A stretch of 64,000 bases of DNA from an uncultured bacterium (GTDB taxonomy: Bacteria; Pseudomonadota; Alphaproteobacteria; Sphingomonadales; Sphingomonadaceae). The notes beneath the pieces are model-generated. The model did not search any database. It had not been told where the DNA came from and was given only the letters and a program-made list of their open reading frames with translations. Location: positions 1 through 64,000 of the forward strand of contig CAISGR010000318.1 of assembly GCA_903884945.1 (NCBI GenBank), in the 5' to 3' direction. Position numbers and translations under genes: made by a program. Below, one piece after another: positions 47,421-58,200 of this stretch (the first letter of the stretch is position 1; the number at the start of each line of letters is the position of its first letter).

Positions 47421-47477
47421 TCTCTTCCGTTTGCCTGCGGCCATCGCTAAGGTCCGCCCCTTTCCAGCCCAGTCCCG

Positions 47478-48191
47478 ATGGAGCACCCCTTGGCCGTTAC
47501 GCCAAATACCGACGAAGCTTTCCTGCGCGAGGTGGACGAGGAGCTCCGCCGCGATCAGCTGGCGAGCATGTGGACACGCTATGGGCGCTGGCTGATCGCT
47601 GCGATTGTGGCCGGCCTGGCTGCGTTCGGTGGCGTGCTGTACTGGCAATATCACGGCGAGCAGACGGCTAGCGAGCAAGGCGAGAAGCTGCAGGTCGTGT
47701 TCGACGATATCGGCGCGCAGAACCTGGCCGAGGCGAAGAAGCCGCTGGACGAGCTCGCCGCTTCGAAGGTCGCCGGCTACCGAGCATCCGCGCTCTTCAC
47801 GCAGGGCGATCTCCTGCTGGAGAAGCAGGACCTGAAGGGCGCAGCCGCCAAATTTGCCGCCATTGCCGGCGACGCTTCGATTGGGCAGCCGCTGCGCGAT
47901 CTTGCGCTGATCCGCCAGACCAGTGCTGAATTCGATGCGCTGAAGCCGGACGTCGTGGTGAACCGCTTGCGGCCGCTGGCGGTAAAGGGAAGCCCGTGGT
48001 TCGGCAGCGCAGGCGAACTTGTCGGCGTCGCTTACCTTCGTATGAACAAGCCGGAGCTCGCAGCGTCGCTGTTCGGTCAGATCGCCAGCGACGAGACGGT
48101 GCCCGAATCCATCCGTCAACGCGCGGTTCAGATCGCGGGCACCATGGGCGTCGACGCTGTCGGCCCAGCTGAGGAAAAGAAAGCGCAATGA
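47478..48191 (+). CDS. YfgM-like TPR membrane-anchored protein
   Basis: DEELRRDQLASMWTRYGRWLIAAIVAGLAAFGGVLYW; precedes bamB. Confidence 0.85.
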   Translation: MEHPLAVTPNTDEAFLREVDEELRRDQLASMWTRYGRWLIAAIVAGLAAFGGVLYWQYHGEQTASEQGEKLQVVFDDIGAQNLAEAKKPLDELAASKVAGYRASALFTQGDLLLEKQDLKGAAAKFAAIAGDASIGQPLRDLALIRQTSAEFDALKPDVVVNRLRPLAVKGSPWFGSAGELVGVAYLRMNKPELAASLFGQIASDETVPESIRQRAVQIAGTMGVDAVGPAEEKKAQ

Positions 48192-49513
48192 TATACAAGA
48201 ATAGGGCGGCGCTGGCGCTTGCGGCGCTGTTGGCGCTGAGCGCCTGCGGCGTGTTCAAGGGCGGCAAGAAGAAGACCCCGACTCTGGGCGATCGAATTCC
48301 GATCCTTGTCTCGGAGAGTGAAGCCACGGCTGACAAGGCGCTGGCCGACGTGCAGGTATTGCTCCCGCCTCCCGAGGCGAATGAAAGCTGGGCGCAGCCG
48401 GGCGGCAATGCCTCCAAGTCGCTGGGGCAGTTGGCGCTGGGGAGTTCGATTTCGCGTATCTGGAGTGCTTCGATCAATGGCGGATCGAACCGGCAGCGCC
48501 TCGCGGCTGCGCCGGTCGTGGCTGGCGGCAAGCTCTTTGCGATGGATGTCGACGGTGCAGTGCACGCGTTCGCGGCTGACACGGGCGCGCAGGCCTGGAC
48601 GACCAATATCGCCAAAGGTGACAAGAAGACGCGGAGCGCCCGCTTCGGTGGCGGCGTGAGCTTCGATGACGGGAAGGTCTACGCGACCGACGGCCTTGGG
48701 GACGTTGCCGCGCTCGATGCGAACACCGGCACGGTCATCTGGCACGTGAAGCCGGGCGGCCCGCTGCGCGGTGCGCCGACCATTTCCAATGGCAACCTCT
48801 ATGTGCTCAGCCAGGACAACCAGTTGTTCGCGCTTTCCGAGGCCGATGGCTCTGTTGTCTGGACCCAATCCGGATCGCTTGAGACTCAGGGCGTCTTCGG
48901 CGTGGCAGCGCCTGCTGCGAGCCAGGGTACGGTCGTGGCCGGCTTCTCTTCGGGCGAGCTGAACGCCTATCGTTACGAGAATGGCCGCACGCTCTGGCAG
49001 GATGCCCTGTCGCGTTCGAGCATCTCGACCTCGGTTTCCTCGCTCGCCGACATCGATGCCGATCCGGTGATCGATCGCGGTCTGGTCTTTGCGGTCGGGC
49101 AGGGCGGCCGAACGGTCGCGCTCGAGATCGTGTCCGGGCAGCGGATCTGGGAGCAGAATTTCGCCGGCATCTCGACCCCCTGGGTCGCGGGCGAGTGGCT
49201 GTTCCTCGTAACCGATGATGCCCGGCTCGTCTGTCTTGCGCGCGCCACCGGCAAGGTCCGGTGGATTCGCCAGCTGCAGCACTACAAGAAAGAGAAGTCC
49301 CACAAGAATCCGATCACCTGGTACGGTCCGGTGCTTGCAGGAAACCGGCTGATGCTGACCAATTCGCGCGGCGAGATCGCCGCGGTTGCGGCGGATACCG
49401 GTGAAGTCGGCACGGTGATCGACGGCGGCAATTCGTACAGCCTGCCTCCGATCGTGGCGAATTCGACGCTCTATACGCTGGACCAGAAGGGCCGGATTAC
49501 AGCCTATCGTTGA
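48188..49513 (+). CDS. bamB: Outer membrane assembly lipoprotein BamB
   Basis: Lipobox LSACG; PQQ-like propeller repeats; upstream of der. Confidence 0.9.
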   Translation: MIYKNRAALALAALLALSACGVFKGGKKKTPTLGDRIPILVSESEATADKALADVQVLLPPPEANESWAQPGGNASKSLGQLALGSSISRIWSASINGGSNRQRLAAAPVVAGGKLFAMDVDGAVHAFAADTGAQAWTTNIAKGDKKTRSARFGGGVSFDDGKVYATDGLGDVAALDANTGTVIWHVKPGGPLRGAPTISNGNLYVLSQDNQLFALSEADGSVVWTQSGSLETQGVFGVAAPAASQGTVVAGFSSGELNAYRYENGRTLWQDALSRSSISTSVSSLADIDADPVIDRGLVFAVGQGGRTVALEIVSGQRIWEQNFAGISTPWVAGEWLFLVTDDARLVCLARATGKVRWIRQLQHYKKEKSHKNPITWYGPVLAGNRLMLTNSRGEIAAVAADTGEVGTVIDGGNSYSLPPIVANSTLYTLDQKGRITAYR

Positions 49514-49585
49514 GCCCCTGCGCGCGTTCGTTGCCCGATATCATGTCCGGGGTGACGAACGCGCCGTAGCAGGCTAAGGCGCGCC

Positions 49586-50947
49586 ATGCCCAAACTTCCC
49601 GTGGTCGCGATTATCGGCCGGCCCAATGTCGGCAAATCGACACTGTTCAACCGCCTTGTCGGCAAGAAGCTCGCGCTGGTCGACGATCGGCCGGGTGTCA
49701 CCCGCGATCGGCGGGAGGGCGACGCGACGCTGGTCGGCATGGAATTCCGCGTCATCGACACGGCTGGCTATGAGGATGAGGACGCTGCGTCCTTGCCCGG
49801 GCGGATGCGCGCGCAGACAGAGGCGGCCGTCGCTCAGGCCGATGTTGCCCTGTTCCTGATTGACGCCCGGGTTGGCCTGGTGCCGCTCGACGAAGAGATT
49901 GCGCGCTGGCTGCGGGGCTCGAAGACGCCGGTCATCCTGGTCGCCAACAAAGCCGAGGGCCGGGCCGGCGAGAGCGGCATCCTCGAATCGCTATCGCTCG
50001 GCTTCGGTGACCCCGTTGCGCTCTCTGCCGAGCATGGCGAGGGTATGGTCGAACTGTTCGAGGCTTTGCTGCCGCACATCGAGCCCGAGGGGGATGAGGG
50101 TGCGCCCGAAGAGGAAGACGACGAATCGGACAATCCCGACGCACCCTTGAAGCTGGCCATCATCGGTCGACCCAATGCGGGCAAGTCGACTTTGATCAAC
50201 CGGATGCTCGGTGAAGAGCGGTTGATCACTGGCCCGGAGGCGGGGATCACGCGCGATTCGATCGCGATCGACTGGACCTGGGAGGGGCGGGCGGTTCGAC
50301 TGATCGACACCGCGGGCATGCGCAAGCGCGCCAATGTGCAGGACAAGCTCGAGAAGCTTTCGGTTGCCGATGCCCTGCACGCGATCGATTTCGCCGAGGT
50401 GGTCGTCCTGTTGCTCGACGCGACGCGCGGCCTCGAGTCGCAGGATCTGCGCATCGCCGATGCGGCGCTTCAGGAAGGGCGCGCGCTGGTCGTGGCCCTG
50501 AACAAATGGGATGTGGCGGAGAATGCGTCGAGCCTCTTCAACGGCGTCCGTGCGGCGCTTGAAGAGGGCTTGAGCCAGGTCAAGGGCATGCCGCTCCTCA
50601 CCGTGTCCGCTGCGACCGGCAAGGGCATCGACACGCTGATGAAGGTCGCGTTCGAGACGCGCGAGGCCTGGTCGCGCCGTGTCGGTACCGGGGAGCTCAA
50701 TCGCTGGTTCGAGAAGGCGATAGAAGCCAACCCGCCACCCGCCCCCGGCGGCAAGCGAATCAAGCTGCGCTATCTTACGCAGGCCAAGACCAGGCCCCCC
50801 GGTTTCGTGTTGTTCGGCACGCGGGTGGACCAGCTTCCGATGAGCTATCAGCGCTATCTCATCAACGGAATCCGGCGGGATCTGGGCTTTGGCGCAGTTC
50901 CGGTCCGACTGACATTGCGCGCGCCGAAAAACCCTTTCGACCGCTGA
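49586..50947 (+). CDS. der: GTPase Der
   Basis: Tandem GTPase domains GRPNVGKSTLFNRL and GRPNAGKSTLINRM; KH-like C-terminus. Confidence 0.98.
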   Translation: MPKLPVVAIIGRPNVGKSTLFNRLVGKKLALVDDRPGVTRDRREGDATLVGMEFRVIDTAGYEDEDAASLPGRMRAQTEAAVAQADVALFLIDARVGLVPLDEEIARWLRGSKTPVILVANKAEGRAGESGILESLSLGFGDPVALSAEHGEGMVELFEALLPHIEPEGDEGAPEEEDDESDNPDAPLKLAIIGRPNAGKSTLINRMLGEERLITGPEAGITRDSIAIDWTWEGRAVRLIDTAGMRKRANVQDKLEKLSVADALHAIDFAEVVVLLLDATRGLESQDLRIADAALQEGRALVVALNKWDVAENASSLFNGVRAALEEGLSQVKGMPLLTVSAATGKGIDTLMKVAFETREAWSRRVGTGELNRWFEKAIEANPPPAPGGKRIKLRYLTQAKTRPPGFVLFGTRVDQLPMSYQRYLINGIRRDLGFGAVPVRLTLRAPKNPFDR

Positions 50948-51107
50948 TCGGTCTTTGTTGACGGTGCCCGTGAATTTCGTGGTTAGCCCGATGATTTGCT
51001 GTCGTTTTTGAGACGAACTTCACGGCTGATCGTCAACGCATCATTTACTCCCGCGCCCTATGTAGGGGCAGCATCTTCGCGATCCATGCGCCGCGGAGGA
51101 GGAGACA

Positions 51108-51521
51108 ATGGTGCCATCTCAAGATCGCGGCCTGGTTGATTGGACGGCGTTTTCGCGGGCTCGCAGCGAGCTCGGCGCCGGCTTTGTGCGCATTCTCGGC
51201 TATTTCCGGGAGGATGGCGTCAAGTCCGTCGCCGCGATCGAAGCCGCCATGCGTGCGCGGAACGCCGCTGCGTTGGTGATTCCGGCGCACACGCTGAAAG
51301 GCGAGGCCCGCCAGTTCGGTGCGGAGCCGCTTGGCGCATTGGCGGAGAAGATCGAAACGATTGCCCGCGATTGCGTGGAGAATCGCGATACGCCCGACGA
51401 AGCGCTGGAGCTCGTCGTCGAACTGGGGCCCCTGTTCGAAAATACGCTGCAGATGCTGGAGCGCGAAGCGAACCCGCTGGTGGAGCGCCGTCCCACCTTC
51501 GGGCGTCGCGTCCTCGGCTAG
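51108..51521 (+). CDS. Hpt-domain protein
   Basis: IPAHTLKGEARQFGAEPLGALAEKIE phosphotransfer motif. Confidence 0.85.
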   Translation: MVPSQDRGLVDWTAFSRARSELGAGFVRILGYFREDGVKSVAAIEAAMRARNAAALVIPAHTLKGEARQFGAEPLGALAEKIETIARDCVENRDTPDEALELVVELGPLFENTLQMLEREANPLVERRPTFGRRVLG

Positions 51522-53818
51522 CTGCGCAGCCGCTCGATCGCCTGGGCGAGGGCGACATAGAGCTTGCCCATATCCGATGACAGGAGGGTCACGCCAAGCG
51601 GCGACCCGTCACGCTGGGCGAGAATCGCGCGCAGCATCGCCTCGAAATCATGGATGTAGCGATTGACCTGCTCGCGGAACGCCGGGTCGTCGTCGTAGAG
51701 GCGGGCAATCTCGCGCGCTTCCCCGGTATCGAGCAGCCGAACCGCCCGGCGTGTGAAGACGCCGCGATCGCCCTTGAGATAGGCCGACCATGCACTGTCC
51801 GATACTTCGGCCGAGAAGGACTTGGTGATATCGATCGATGCCGAGTTGAGCGATTCGATCAACAGCGACACCCGGCGCGCAAAGGTATCCTTGTCGGCCT
51901 CTTCCCGCTCGGTGCGGGCGTCCTCGATCCGGCTTTCGACCATCGCAGTCGAATCGGCGATCGCGAGCATCTGGCGGGTGAGGCGTTCCGACGCTCGCGA
52001 CGCGGCTTCGGCGGCGGCTTCACCGGCTTCGGCCAGCGCGGAAATCTGCTGTTCGACCGCGGCGGATGAGGCGCGTCGCATCGCCGCCGCGCTTGCCGCT
52101 TCCAGCGCTATCGCTGCCTCGGGGATGACGGTGGCGAGGGTCTCTCGCGCGCGATCAGCCGCGGCACTGGCGGTATCGCGGACGCGCAGCAGGGCCTCCA
52201 CGAGGCGCGGTGCCGCTTCTTCCGCGAAGCGGTGCGTCCGGCCGATGGTTTCCTCGACCATCTCGCCCAGCGCATCCGCCTTGGTCCGCCCGCTGTTGAG
52301 CGTCTCGATGAGCTTCCCCGACAGCTTGTCGAGCGTATCGCGCTGGCCGGCGATGACATGAGCGATCGCCTCGATCGCGTCATGGGTGCTCTCGGCCGCG
52401 GTCACCAGCGCGAGCAATTCGGGCTTGGCGTTGCCGACCACGCGGCGGCTGTCGGAAATCCGGGCATCGAGGCGATTGAGCGCCTCGGGCAATGTCTCGT
52501 CGATCTCGCGCGCGGCGGCATCGAGTGCAACCATCAGCCGCTCCGTCGTGTCGATCGCTGACGTGGCCATGGCATCGCCGGTCTTCAACGCTTCCGTCAT
52601 CGCATCGGCGGAGCCGCCCAGCGCGCTGATCGAAGCCGCCAGCATCTGGGTACGGTCGACCCCCTGAAGATGAAGCGTATCAAGCCGGCCAGACACCTTG
52701 GTGATGCCGCTATCGAGTTCGGCAATGATCGCCTCGCCGGCGCTGCGCTGCTCGCCAAGGCGTGCCGCGATGCGATCGATGATCTCCTCGATCGCCGAAA
52801 TGCGCGACGCCAGCGCCTCGGCGCTGTCGCGACCGGCCCGATCGAGTGCCGCCTGGTTGGTCCCGAGCATTGCAAGCATCGCGTCGCCTTGCGCAGCGAT
52901 ACCCTTTCGCGCTTCGTCGACCGCCGAAGCGGTCCGATCGAGCAATCCGTCGACCGCGGCCGACATCTCGCCGGTGACCGCTTCGAGGCGGGCGCCCGCC
53001 GTCGCGCTGGTCGCTTCCATCCGGGTGATATGGGCGGCAAGCTTCTGCGCGGCCCCGCCAGCGACGGCGTCAGCTTCGCGCCCGCGCTCGGCGAGCGCCA
53101 CCAACTGGGCATCGAGTGCGCTGGCATGGGCGCCCGCACTGATGCCGGTCTCGTCGAGCAGCTTCGCCAGCCCTTCGGTCTCGCCATGCGCCTTGGGCAA
53201 GGTCGCCAGCAAGACGCTCAGGCTGGTCTCTGCCGCGGCGGCGGCGGCGGCGACTTTCCGGGCATGCTCGTCGGCCAGATTGGTCTGGGCCGTCAGGCCG
53301 GTGCCAACGCCGGCGAGCTTGGCGATCGCGCCGTCGCCGATCGCCATCAGCATCGTGGTCTGCTCGGCAAGCCGCGTGCGGTTCGCATCGATCGTGCGCG
53401 ACAGGGCAGCGACGGTCCGTTCAAGGCTTGCGGCCTCGGCGCGCATCGCCTCCGCCGTCCGGCCGAAACGCTTGGCTTCGGCAGTGCTCGAGCGCCGGGC
53501 AAGGACGAGGAGGATCCCGATCAGCGCGGGCGGCACGCATAGCGCGGCGATGAAGCCGGTCAGTTCGATCGGCGCGATCGCCCCCAGGCCCGGCGCAGCG
53601 AGCCACAGCATCGTGCCAATCCAGGCGAACGATAGCAGAATCGCCAGAACGGGGACGATCCAGCCGCCACGCGATCCGTCGTCACTGTCGATCGTTTCGT
53701 GCAGCTCGAGCGGATCGGTCGCCATTTGACCAGGCGCCGGCACCGCTTCAGCGGGCTCGGCGGCGCCGTTCCCGGGTCTGAGGTCGATGATGCGCGAACC
53801 CCCGTTCATTTCCGCCAT
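51518..53818 (-). CDS. Large coiled-coil protein with two N-terminal TM segments
   Basis: 766 aa; two TM helices near residues 55-110 then long Ala/Glu/Leu-rich helix; conserved-looking C-terminus. Confidence 0.75.
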   Translation of the reverse strand: MAEMNGGSRIIDLRPGNGAAEPAEAVPAPGQMATDPLELHETIDSDDGSRGGWIVPVLAILLSFAWIGTMLWLAAPGLGAIAPIELTGFIAALCVPPALIGILLVLARRSSTAEAKRFGRTAEAMRAEAASLERTVAALSRTIDANRTRLAEQTTMLMAIGDGAIAKLAGVGTGLTAQTNLADEHARKVAAAAAAAETSLSVLLATLPKAHGETEGLAKLLDETGISAGAHASALDAQLVALAERGREADAVAGGAAQKLAAHITRMEATSATAGARLEAVTGEMSAAVDGLLDRTASAVDEARKGIAAQGDAMLAMLGTNQAALDRAGRDSAEALASRISAIEEIIDRIAARLGEQRSAGEAIIAELDSGITKVSGRLDTLHLQGVDRTQMLAASISALGGSADAMTEALKTGDAMATSAIDTTERLMVALDAAAREIDETLPEALNRLDARISDSRRVVGNAKPELLALVTAAESTHDAIEAIAHVIAGQRDTLDKLSGKLIETLNSGRTKADALGEMVEETIGRTHRFAEEAAPRLVEALLRVRDTASAAADRARETLATVIPEAAIALEAASAAAMRRASSAAVEQQISALAEAGEAAAEAASRASERLTRQMLAIADSTAMVESRIEDARTEREEADKDTFARRVSLLIESLNSASIDITKSFSAEVSDSAWSAYLKGDRGVFTRRAVRLLDTGEAREIARLYDDDPAFREQVNRYIHDFEAMLRAILAQRDGSPLGVTLLSSDMGKLYVALAQAIERLRS

Positions 53819-53890
53819 TTACCATGAATTCCGTTCGCGGAAAGCGAATAGAGAAACCTTCCCTTAAGCGCTTCGCTGTAGGAATGCGAT

Positions 53891-54184
53891 ATGGCGTATG
53901 ATCCCGGTGCAATCGATGCGACGCTGGCGGCGGCAGTGGGCGACGAGCCTGCGCTGATCGCCGAGCTGCGCGAGGCTTTCCTCGATGGCGTGCGGCGCGG
54001 GCTGGACGGCCTCGAGCGCGCCCGCAATGGCGACGAATGGCGCAGCGCGGCGGCTCGGCTGAAGGGCCTGGCGGCGAGCTTCGGCGCGATCCGCCTCATG
54101 GCGATCGCAAACGAGGCGGCAGATTGCGAGCCACAGGACATGAATATGCTCAGGCGCCTGCGTCGCGCGGTGGAGCGCCTCTAG
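53891..54184 (+). CDS. Hpt-like protein lacking the phosphoacceptor His
   Basis: SAAARLKGLAASFGAIRLMAIANEAAD resembles Hpt helix but has AR where AHT is expected. Confidence 0.6.
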   Translation: MAYDPGAIDATLAAAVGDEPALIAELREAFLDGVRRGLDGLERARNGDEWRSAAARLKGLAASFGAIRLMAIANEAADCEPQDMNMLRRLRRAVERL

Positions 54185-54296
54185 GCTGGGCCGTATTGGC
54201 TCGGGAGGGCGACCCCCGATCCTGCTGATTCGTGCTTTCGTGCCCGCGATGGCCGGCACCTTTGCCATTGGCGGCTCTTCCGCCTAACAGCCCAGC

Positions 54297-55460
54297 ATGC
54301 TGGCAGGCCTGATTTTCGCGACTGAAGATGCTGACGACCGACCGGGTGTGCTGGCGGCGACCCTGCCGTTCGGCGGGCTCACGCTGATCGAGTTCCAGGC
54401 CCGGCTGCTGGTGGCGGCGGGGGCGTCGCAGATCATCCTCGTTATTGCCCGACTGACTCCGGAGCTCCTGGGCGCCATCAATCGCATCGGCCGTCGCGGG
54501 GTATCGGTCGACGCGATCCGCACGGCGGCGGAAGCGATGGAGAAGCTGCATCCGCTGGCGCGAGTCCTGGTCGTCGCCGATGGGCTGATGACCACCGGAG
54601 AGGTGATGAACCTGATGGCGTCGGAGATCGCCGATGCCTTGCTGGTCACGAACGACCAGGGCGGGAATAGTCGCTTCGAGCGCGTGGGGGCGCTGACGGC
54701 CTGGGCGGGGCTGGCGTTGCTCGATCCGAAGCGGATCGCTGAAGTGGCGGCGATGCCGAAAGATTATGATTTTCAGTCGACCCTGTTGCGTGTCGCCGCC
54801 CAGGCAGGAGCCATGCAGGTGCGGTTGCCGGCTGGCGCCGCCGGGGACGCGCACGGCATCGAGCGCGATTCCCGTCACCTCGCCGAGCGCGGCAAGGCGA
54901 TTTTGTCGGCCTTGATGCCGATGCCGGTGCCGTGGGCCGATCGCTACATCCTTGCACCGCTGGCGCGGCTTGCGCTGCCGCATCTGATCGGCCGCAGCGT
55001 GCCGACCTTCGCCGTTGCAATTGCCGCTGGAATGATCGCGCTGGGTGCCTTTGGCGCGCTCTATTTCGGCTGGGCAATCCCGGGTCTCCTCGTTGTGGTG
55101 CTCGCGATGATCGGCTTCTCGATCGGCATTACGGCTTCGGCGTTGCGCGACGAGACGGTGCAGCGCCGCATCCAGCAGGGCGCCTTGCTCGCGACGCCGG
55201 CCATTGCCGCAGTGCTGCTCGGGCGCGAGTCGGCGGCGGGGCTGGTCGCTGCGGGATCGGGCATCGTGGCGGCCGGTTTGGTCGAACGCGCCGGCGATTC
55301 CCGGATTCGCCGTCGCTGGTGGGCGAGCGCTGCAGCCTATCCCCTGCTGATGCTGCCCTTCGCGATTTTTGGACAGCCCCTGGCCGCCCTGATCGCCGCG
55401 GGATTTTATGCATCGGTCACGTTGAGCGGCGCCATTGAGGCATTTCGCGAAAAGCCTTAG
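54297..55460 (+). CDS. Membrane protein with N-terminal nucleotidyltransferase-like domain
   Basis: ATLPFGGLTLIEFQARLLVAAGASQIILV..; multiple C-terminal TM helices. Confidence 0.55.
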   Translation: MLAGLIFATEDADDRPGVLAATLPFGGLTLIEFQARLLVAAGASQIILVIARLTPELLGAINRIGRRGVSVDAIRTAAEAMEKLHPLARVLVVADGLMTTGEVMNLMASEIADALLVTNDQGGNSRFERVGALTAWAGLALLDPKRIAEVAAMPKDYDFQSTLLRVAAQAGAMQVRLPAGAAGDAHGIERDSRHLAERGKAILSALMPMPVPWADRYILAPLARLALPHLIGRSVPTFAVAIAAGMIALGAFGALYFGWAIPGLLVVVLAMIGFSIGITASALRDETVQRRIQQGALLATPAIAAVLLGRESAAGLVAAGSGIVAAGLVERAGDSRIRRRWWASAAAYPLLMLPFAIFGQPLAALIAAGFYASVTLSGAIEAFREKP

Positions 55461-55495
55461 GCTGGTCTTAACGACAAATCCCTAAGCCGAGGCGC

Positions 55496-56608
55496 ATGTC
55501 GATCAATGATGGCGACATGGATGATGGCACCCACTGGGGGGTCAGCCAGCTGCTCGCTCGCGCGGCGGCCGCAGACGTGTGCGCAGAAAACAACCTGTCT
55601 GTTGCCGTGGAAGATTTCTTCCTGCCCGAGGATTCGCGGCTCGATGAACGGCTGCGAGCGGCTCTGTCGACCGCGCTCTCCGCGCTCGTCTCGGCTGTCG
55701 AAAGCGCGGTGCGGCAGCATGCGGGGCGTCTGCTCGCGACCCGCGATGCGGCAAGTCTCGGCGGGCTGCTGGCGCGGCCGGACAAGCCGATCCTCGAGCG
55801 GCTCGTGTCGAGCGGCGTCGTCCGCGATGCCGATCTGATGCGCGAACTGGTTGGCCGTGTCCGCCAGGATGTGCTGGCGGCGGCGCTGCCCGTCGCGGCG
55901 CCGGAGGATCCGGATCGGGCATCGCTGCTGGCCAGGCTGGTCCAGAATTCGGATGGCGTGGTCGCTGCATCGGCCATGGCGCTGCTCGCGGCGGAAAGCC
56001 GGCGACACGGTGACCCCGAGGGCATGGCGGTGCGGACCGACCTGCCTGCCGAGCTGCATCACCGGCTCGTCTGGTGGGTCGCTGCCGCGCTGCGCGGCCG
56101 ATTCGCCGCTGATGCCGGGGAGATGTTGCCCGTGTTGGATCGAGCCCTTTGCGACGCCGCCCTCCGCAGTATCGCGACGCATGACGAGGGCGACAGGCTG
56201 GAGGCTGCCGCGATGCGCCTCGCGGCGGCGCTCGACTCGCGCGCCGACGAACTGGCGCCGTTGCTCGTCGAGGCCCTCGCGGATCGCCGGCTCTCCCTGT
56301 TCGTGGCGCTGATCGCGCACGCGCTTGGCCTGGCATATGACGATGCGCGCGAGATCGTGCTCGATCCGGAGGCCGCGAGGCTCTGGCTCGTGCTGCGCGC
56401 GCTCGAGGTCGATCGCGAATCGATCGCCCGGATCGGGCTGGCGCTGAGCGACGCCGACCCGCGGCGCGACCTGGACAGCTTCGCCGAAGCGCTGGACAGC
56501 ATCGTGGCGACGCCGACCGGCAGCGCTCGCGCCGCGCTCGCTCCATTGCTGCTGCATCCCGACTATCGGGCCGCCTTGCTGGCGGTGTCCCGGGGGCGGC
56601 GAGCATGA
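55496..56608 (+). CDS. DUF2336-type protein
   Basis: LGGLLARPDKPILERLVSSGVVRDADLMRELVGRVRQDVL HEAT-like repeats; overlaps kinase. Confidence 0.6.
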   Translation: MSINDGDMDDGTHWGVSQLLARAAAADVCAENNLSVAVEDFFLPEDSRLDERLRAALSTALSALVSAVESAVRQHAGRLLATRDAASLGGLLARPDKPILERLVSSGVVRDADLMRELVGRVRQDVLAAALPVAAPEDPDRASLLARLVQNSDGVVAASAMALLAAESRRHGDPEGMAVRTDLPAELHHRLVWWVAAALRGRFAADAGEMLPVLDRALCDAALRSIATHDEGDRLEAAAMRLAAALDSRADELAPLLVEALADRRLSLFVALIAHALGLAYDDAREIVLDPEAARLWLVLRALEVDRESIARIGLALSDADPRRDLDSFAEALDSIVATPTGSARAALAPLLLHPDYRAALLAVSRGRRA

Positions 56609-57987
56609 ACGTGACTGATCCGATGCTGCCACCGGTCCGCGGACGGATCGATCGCATGGGCCGTTTGCTTGAAGCGGACCAGCGATTGCAGGATTTGAAC
56701 GCCCGCGCCGGCGGGGGGGTGGGCCAACCGGTGGCCGTTCCGCAGATCGCCACGCTGGCGCGGCTGGCGCAGCGCCTGGGCATTCTGGTCTCGCGTGGGG
56801 TCGTGGCCGCCGACGGAGACGACGACGTCGAATTGTGGGTCCGCGCGGAACCCGACACGGACGGCGTGCGCCTGATGATCACTGGCTGGCGCACGCGCGC
56901 TGCGTGGCATCCGGAAGCGGCGCAGGGCGAACGCGACGGCGATTTCCTGCGTAGCTCCGGGGACTGGCTGTGGGAAACCGATTCGGCACTGCGCATCACC
57001 TTCGTGTCGATCAGCGCGGGTGCCAAATATGGCTTCGATTCCGCAGCGATGCTCGGCCAGCCGCTGACCAGGCTCTTCTCGCTTGGCGAGGATCGCGAAG
57101 GGGCCTTTCCGATTCTCGGTGGAATCGCGATGCATCAGCGCTTCGACGACCAGCGCGCGACGATTCGTGCGACCGGGCGCGCCGTGCAGCTGTCCGCGAG
57201 TCCACGAACCGACCCGAGCGGTGCCTTTGCGGGCTTTATCGGCGCCGCGCATATGATCGACGATGCGCCGGCGGCCTCGCCCGTGTTGCAGCCGCAGCCG
57301 GCGCTCGGGGACCTGACCGAGGCTTTCGCCGCACGGCTCGATCATGCCCTGCGCGCGCCGCTTGGCCGGATCATCGCCAATGCGGACAGTATCAACGCGC
57401 AGTCGGAAGGGCCGCTCCGCCAGGACTATGCGGATTATGCCGCGGATATCGCGAGCGCCGGCCGTCATCTCATGGGGTTGGTCGACGATCTCGTGGACCT
57501 GCAGGCGATCGAACGCCCGGATTTCATCGTGGGGCGGGAGCCGCTCGATCTCGCGGATGTCGCCCGCCGCGCCGCCGGCCTGCTCGCGGTGCGGGCATCC
57601 GAGGCGCAGGTACGCATCGACAAGCCGGGGGCGCAGGACTCGCTGCCCGCCACCGGTGAATTTCGCCGCGCGCTCCAGGTGCTGGTCAATCTCATCGGTA
57701 ACGCAGTGCGTTATTCGCCGGCCGAAGGCATGGTATGGATCCGCACCGAGCGCGAGAACGGCATGGCCGCGATCATCGTCGCTGACCAGGGCAAGGGTAT
57801 CGCACCGGAGGATCAGGCGCGCATCTTCGAGAAGTTCGAGCGCGTCGATCCGCGCGAGCCGGGTGGCAGCGGCCTCGGGCTGTACATCGCGCGCCGGCTG
57901 GCGCGCGCGATGGGCGGCGATGTGACCGTGGATAGCGCGCCGGGGCAGGGCGCGCGCTTCGTATTCACCCTGCCCTATCGGGCGTAA
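56605..57987 (+). CDS. PAS sensor histidine kinase
   Basis: PAS; RLDHALRAPLGRIIANADSI H-box; NLIGNAVRYSP; GSGLGLYIARRLARAMGG. Confidence 0.9.
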   Translation: MNVTDPMLPPVRGRIDRMGRLLEADQRLQDLNARAGGGVGQPVAVPQIATLARLAQRLGILVSRGVVAADGDDDVELWVRAEPDTDGVRLMITGWRTRAAWHPEAAQGERDGDFLRSSGDWLWETDSALRITFVSISAGAKYGFDSAAMLGQPLTRLFSLGEDREGAFPILGGIAMHQRFDDQRATIRATGRAVQLSASPRTDPSGAFAGFIGAAHMIDDAPAASPVLQPQPALGDLTEAFAARLDHALRAPLGRIIANADSINAQSEGPLRQDYADYAADIASAGRHLMGLVDDLVDLQAIERPDFIVGREPLDLADVARRAAGLLAVRASEAQVRIDKPGAQDSLPATGEFRRALQVLVNLIGNAVRYSPAEGMVWIRTERENGMAAIIVADQGKGIAPEDQARIFEKFERVDPREPGGSGLGLYIARRLARAMGGDVTVDSAPGQGARFVFTLPYRA

Positions 57988-58014
57988 ACGCTCGGCGACC
58001 CGCGGAAGCGGGTG

Positions 58015-58200
58015 TCAGCGCCGTCCGATCCGGATCAGTACGATCCCCGCAACCGCAAGCAATGCGCCCCAGACTGCCCAGATCCGCTGATCGAGCATGA
58101 AGCTGGAGGCCGGCCAGTGGATATAGCCGGTGCCCTGGCCGATCCACAGCAGGCCCATCAGCAGGGCCAGCACGCCGAGGATCGCGACCAGGGTACGCAT
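58015..58200 (-). CDS. Small two-TM membrane protein
   Basis: 61-aa hydrophobic ORF directly downstream of gltA (1-nt overlap). Confidence 0.55.
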   Translation of the reverse strand: MRTLVAILGVLALLMGLLWIGQGTGYIHWPASSFMLDQRIWAVWGALLAVAGIVLIRIGRR

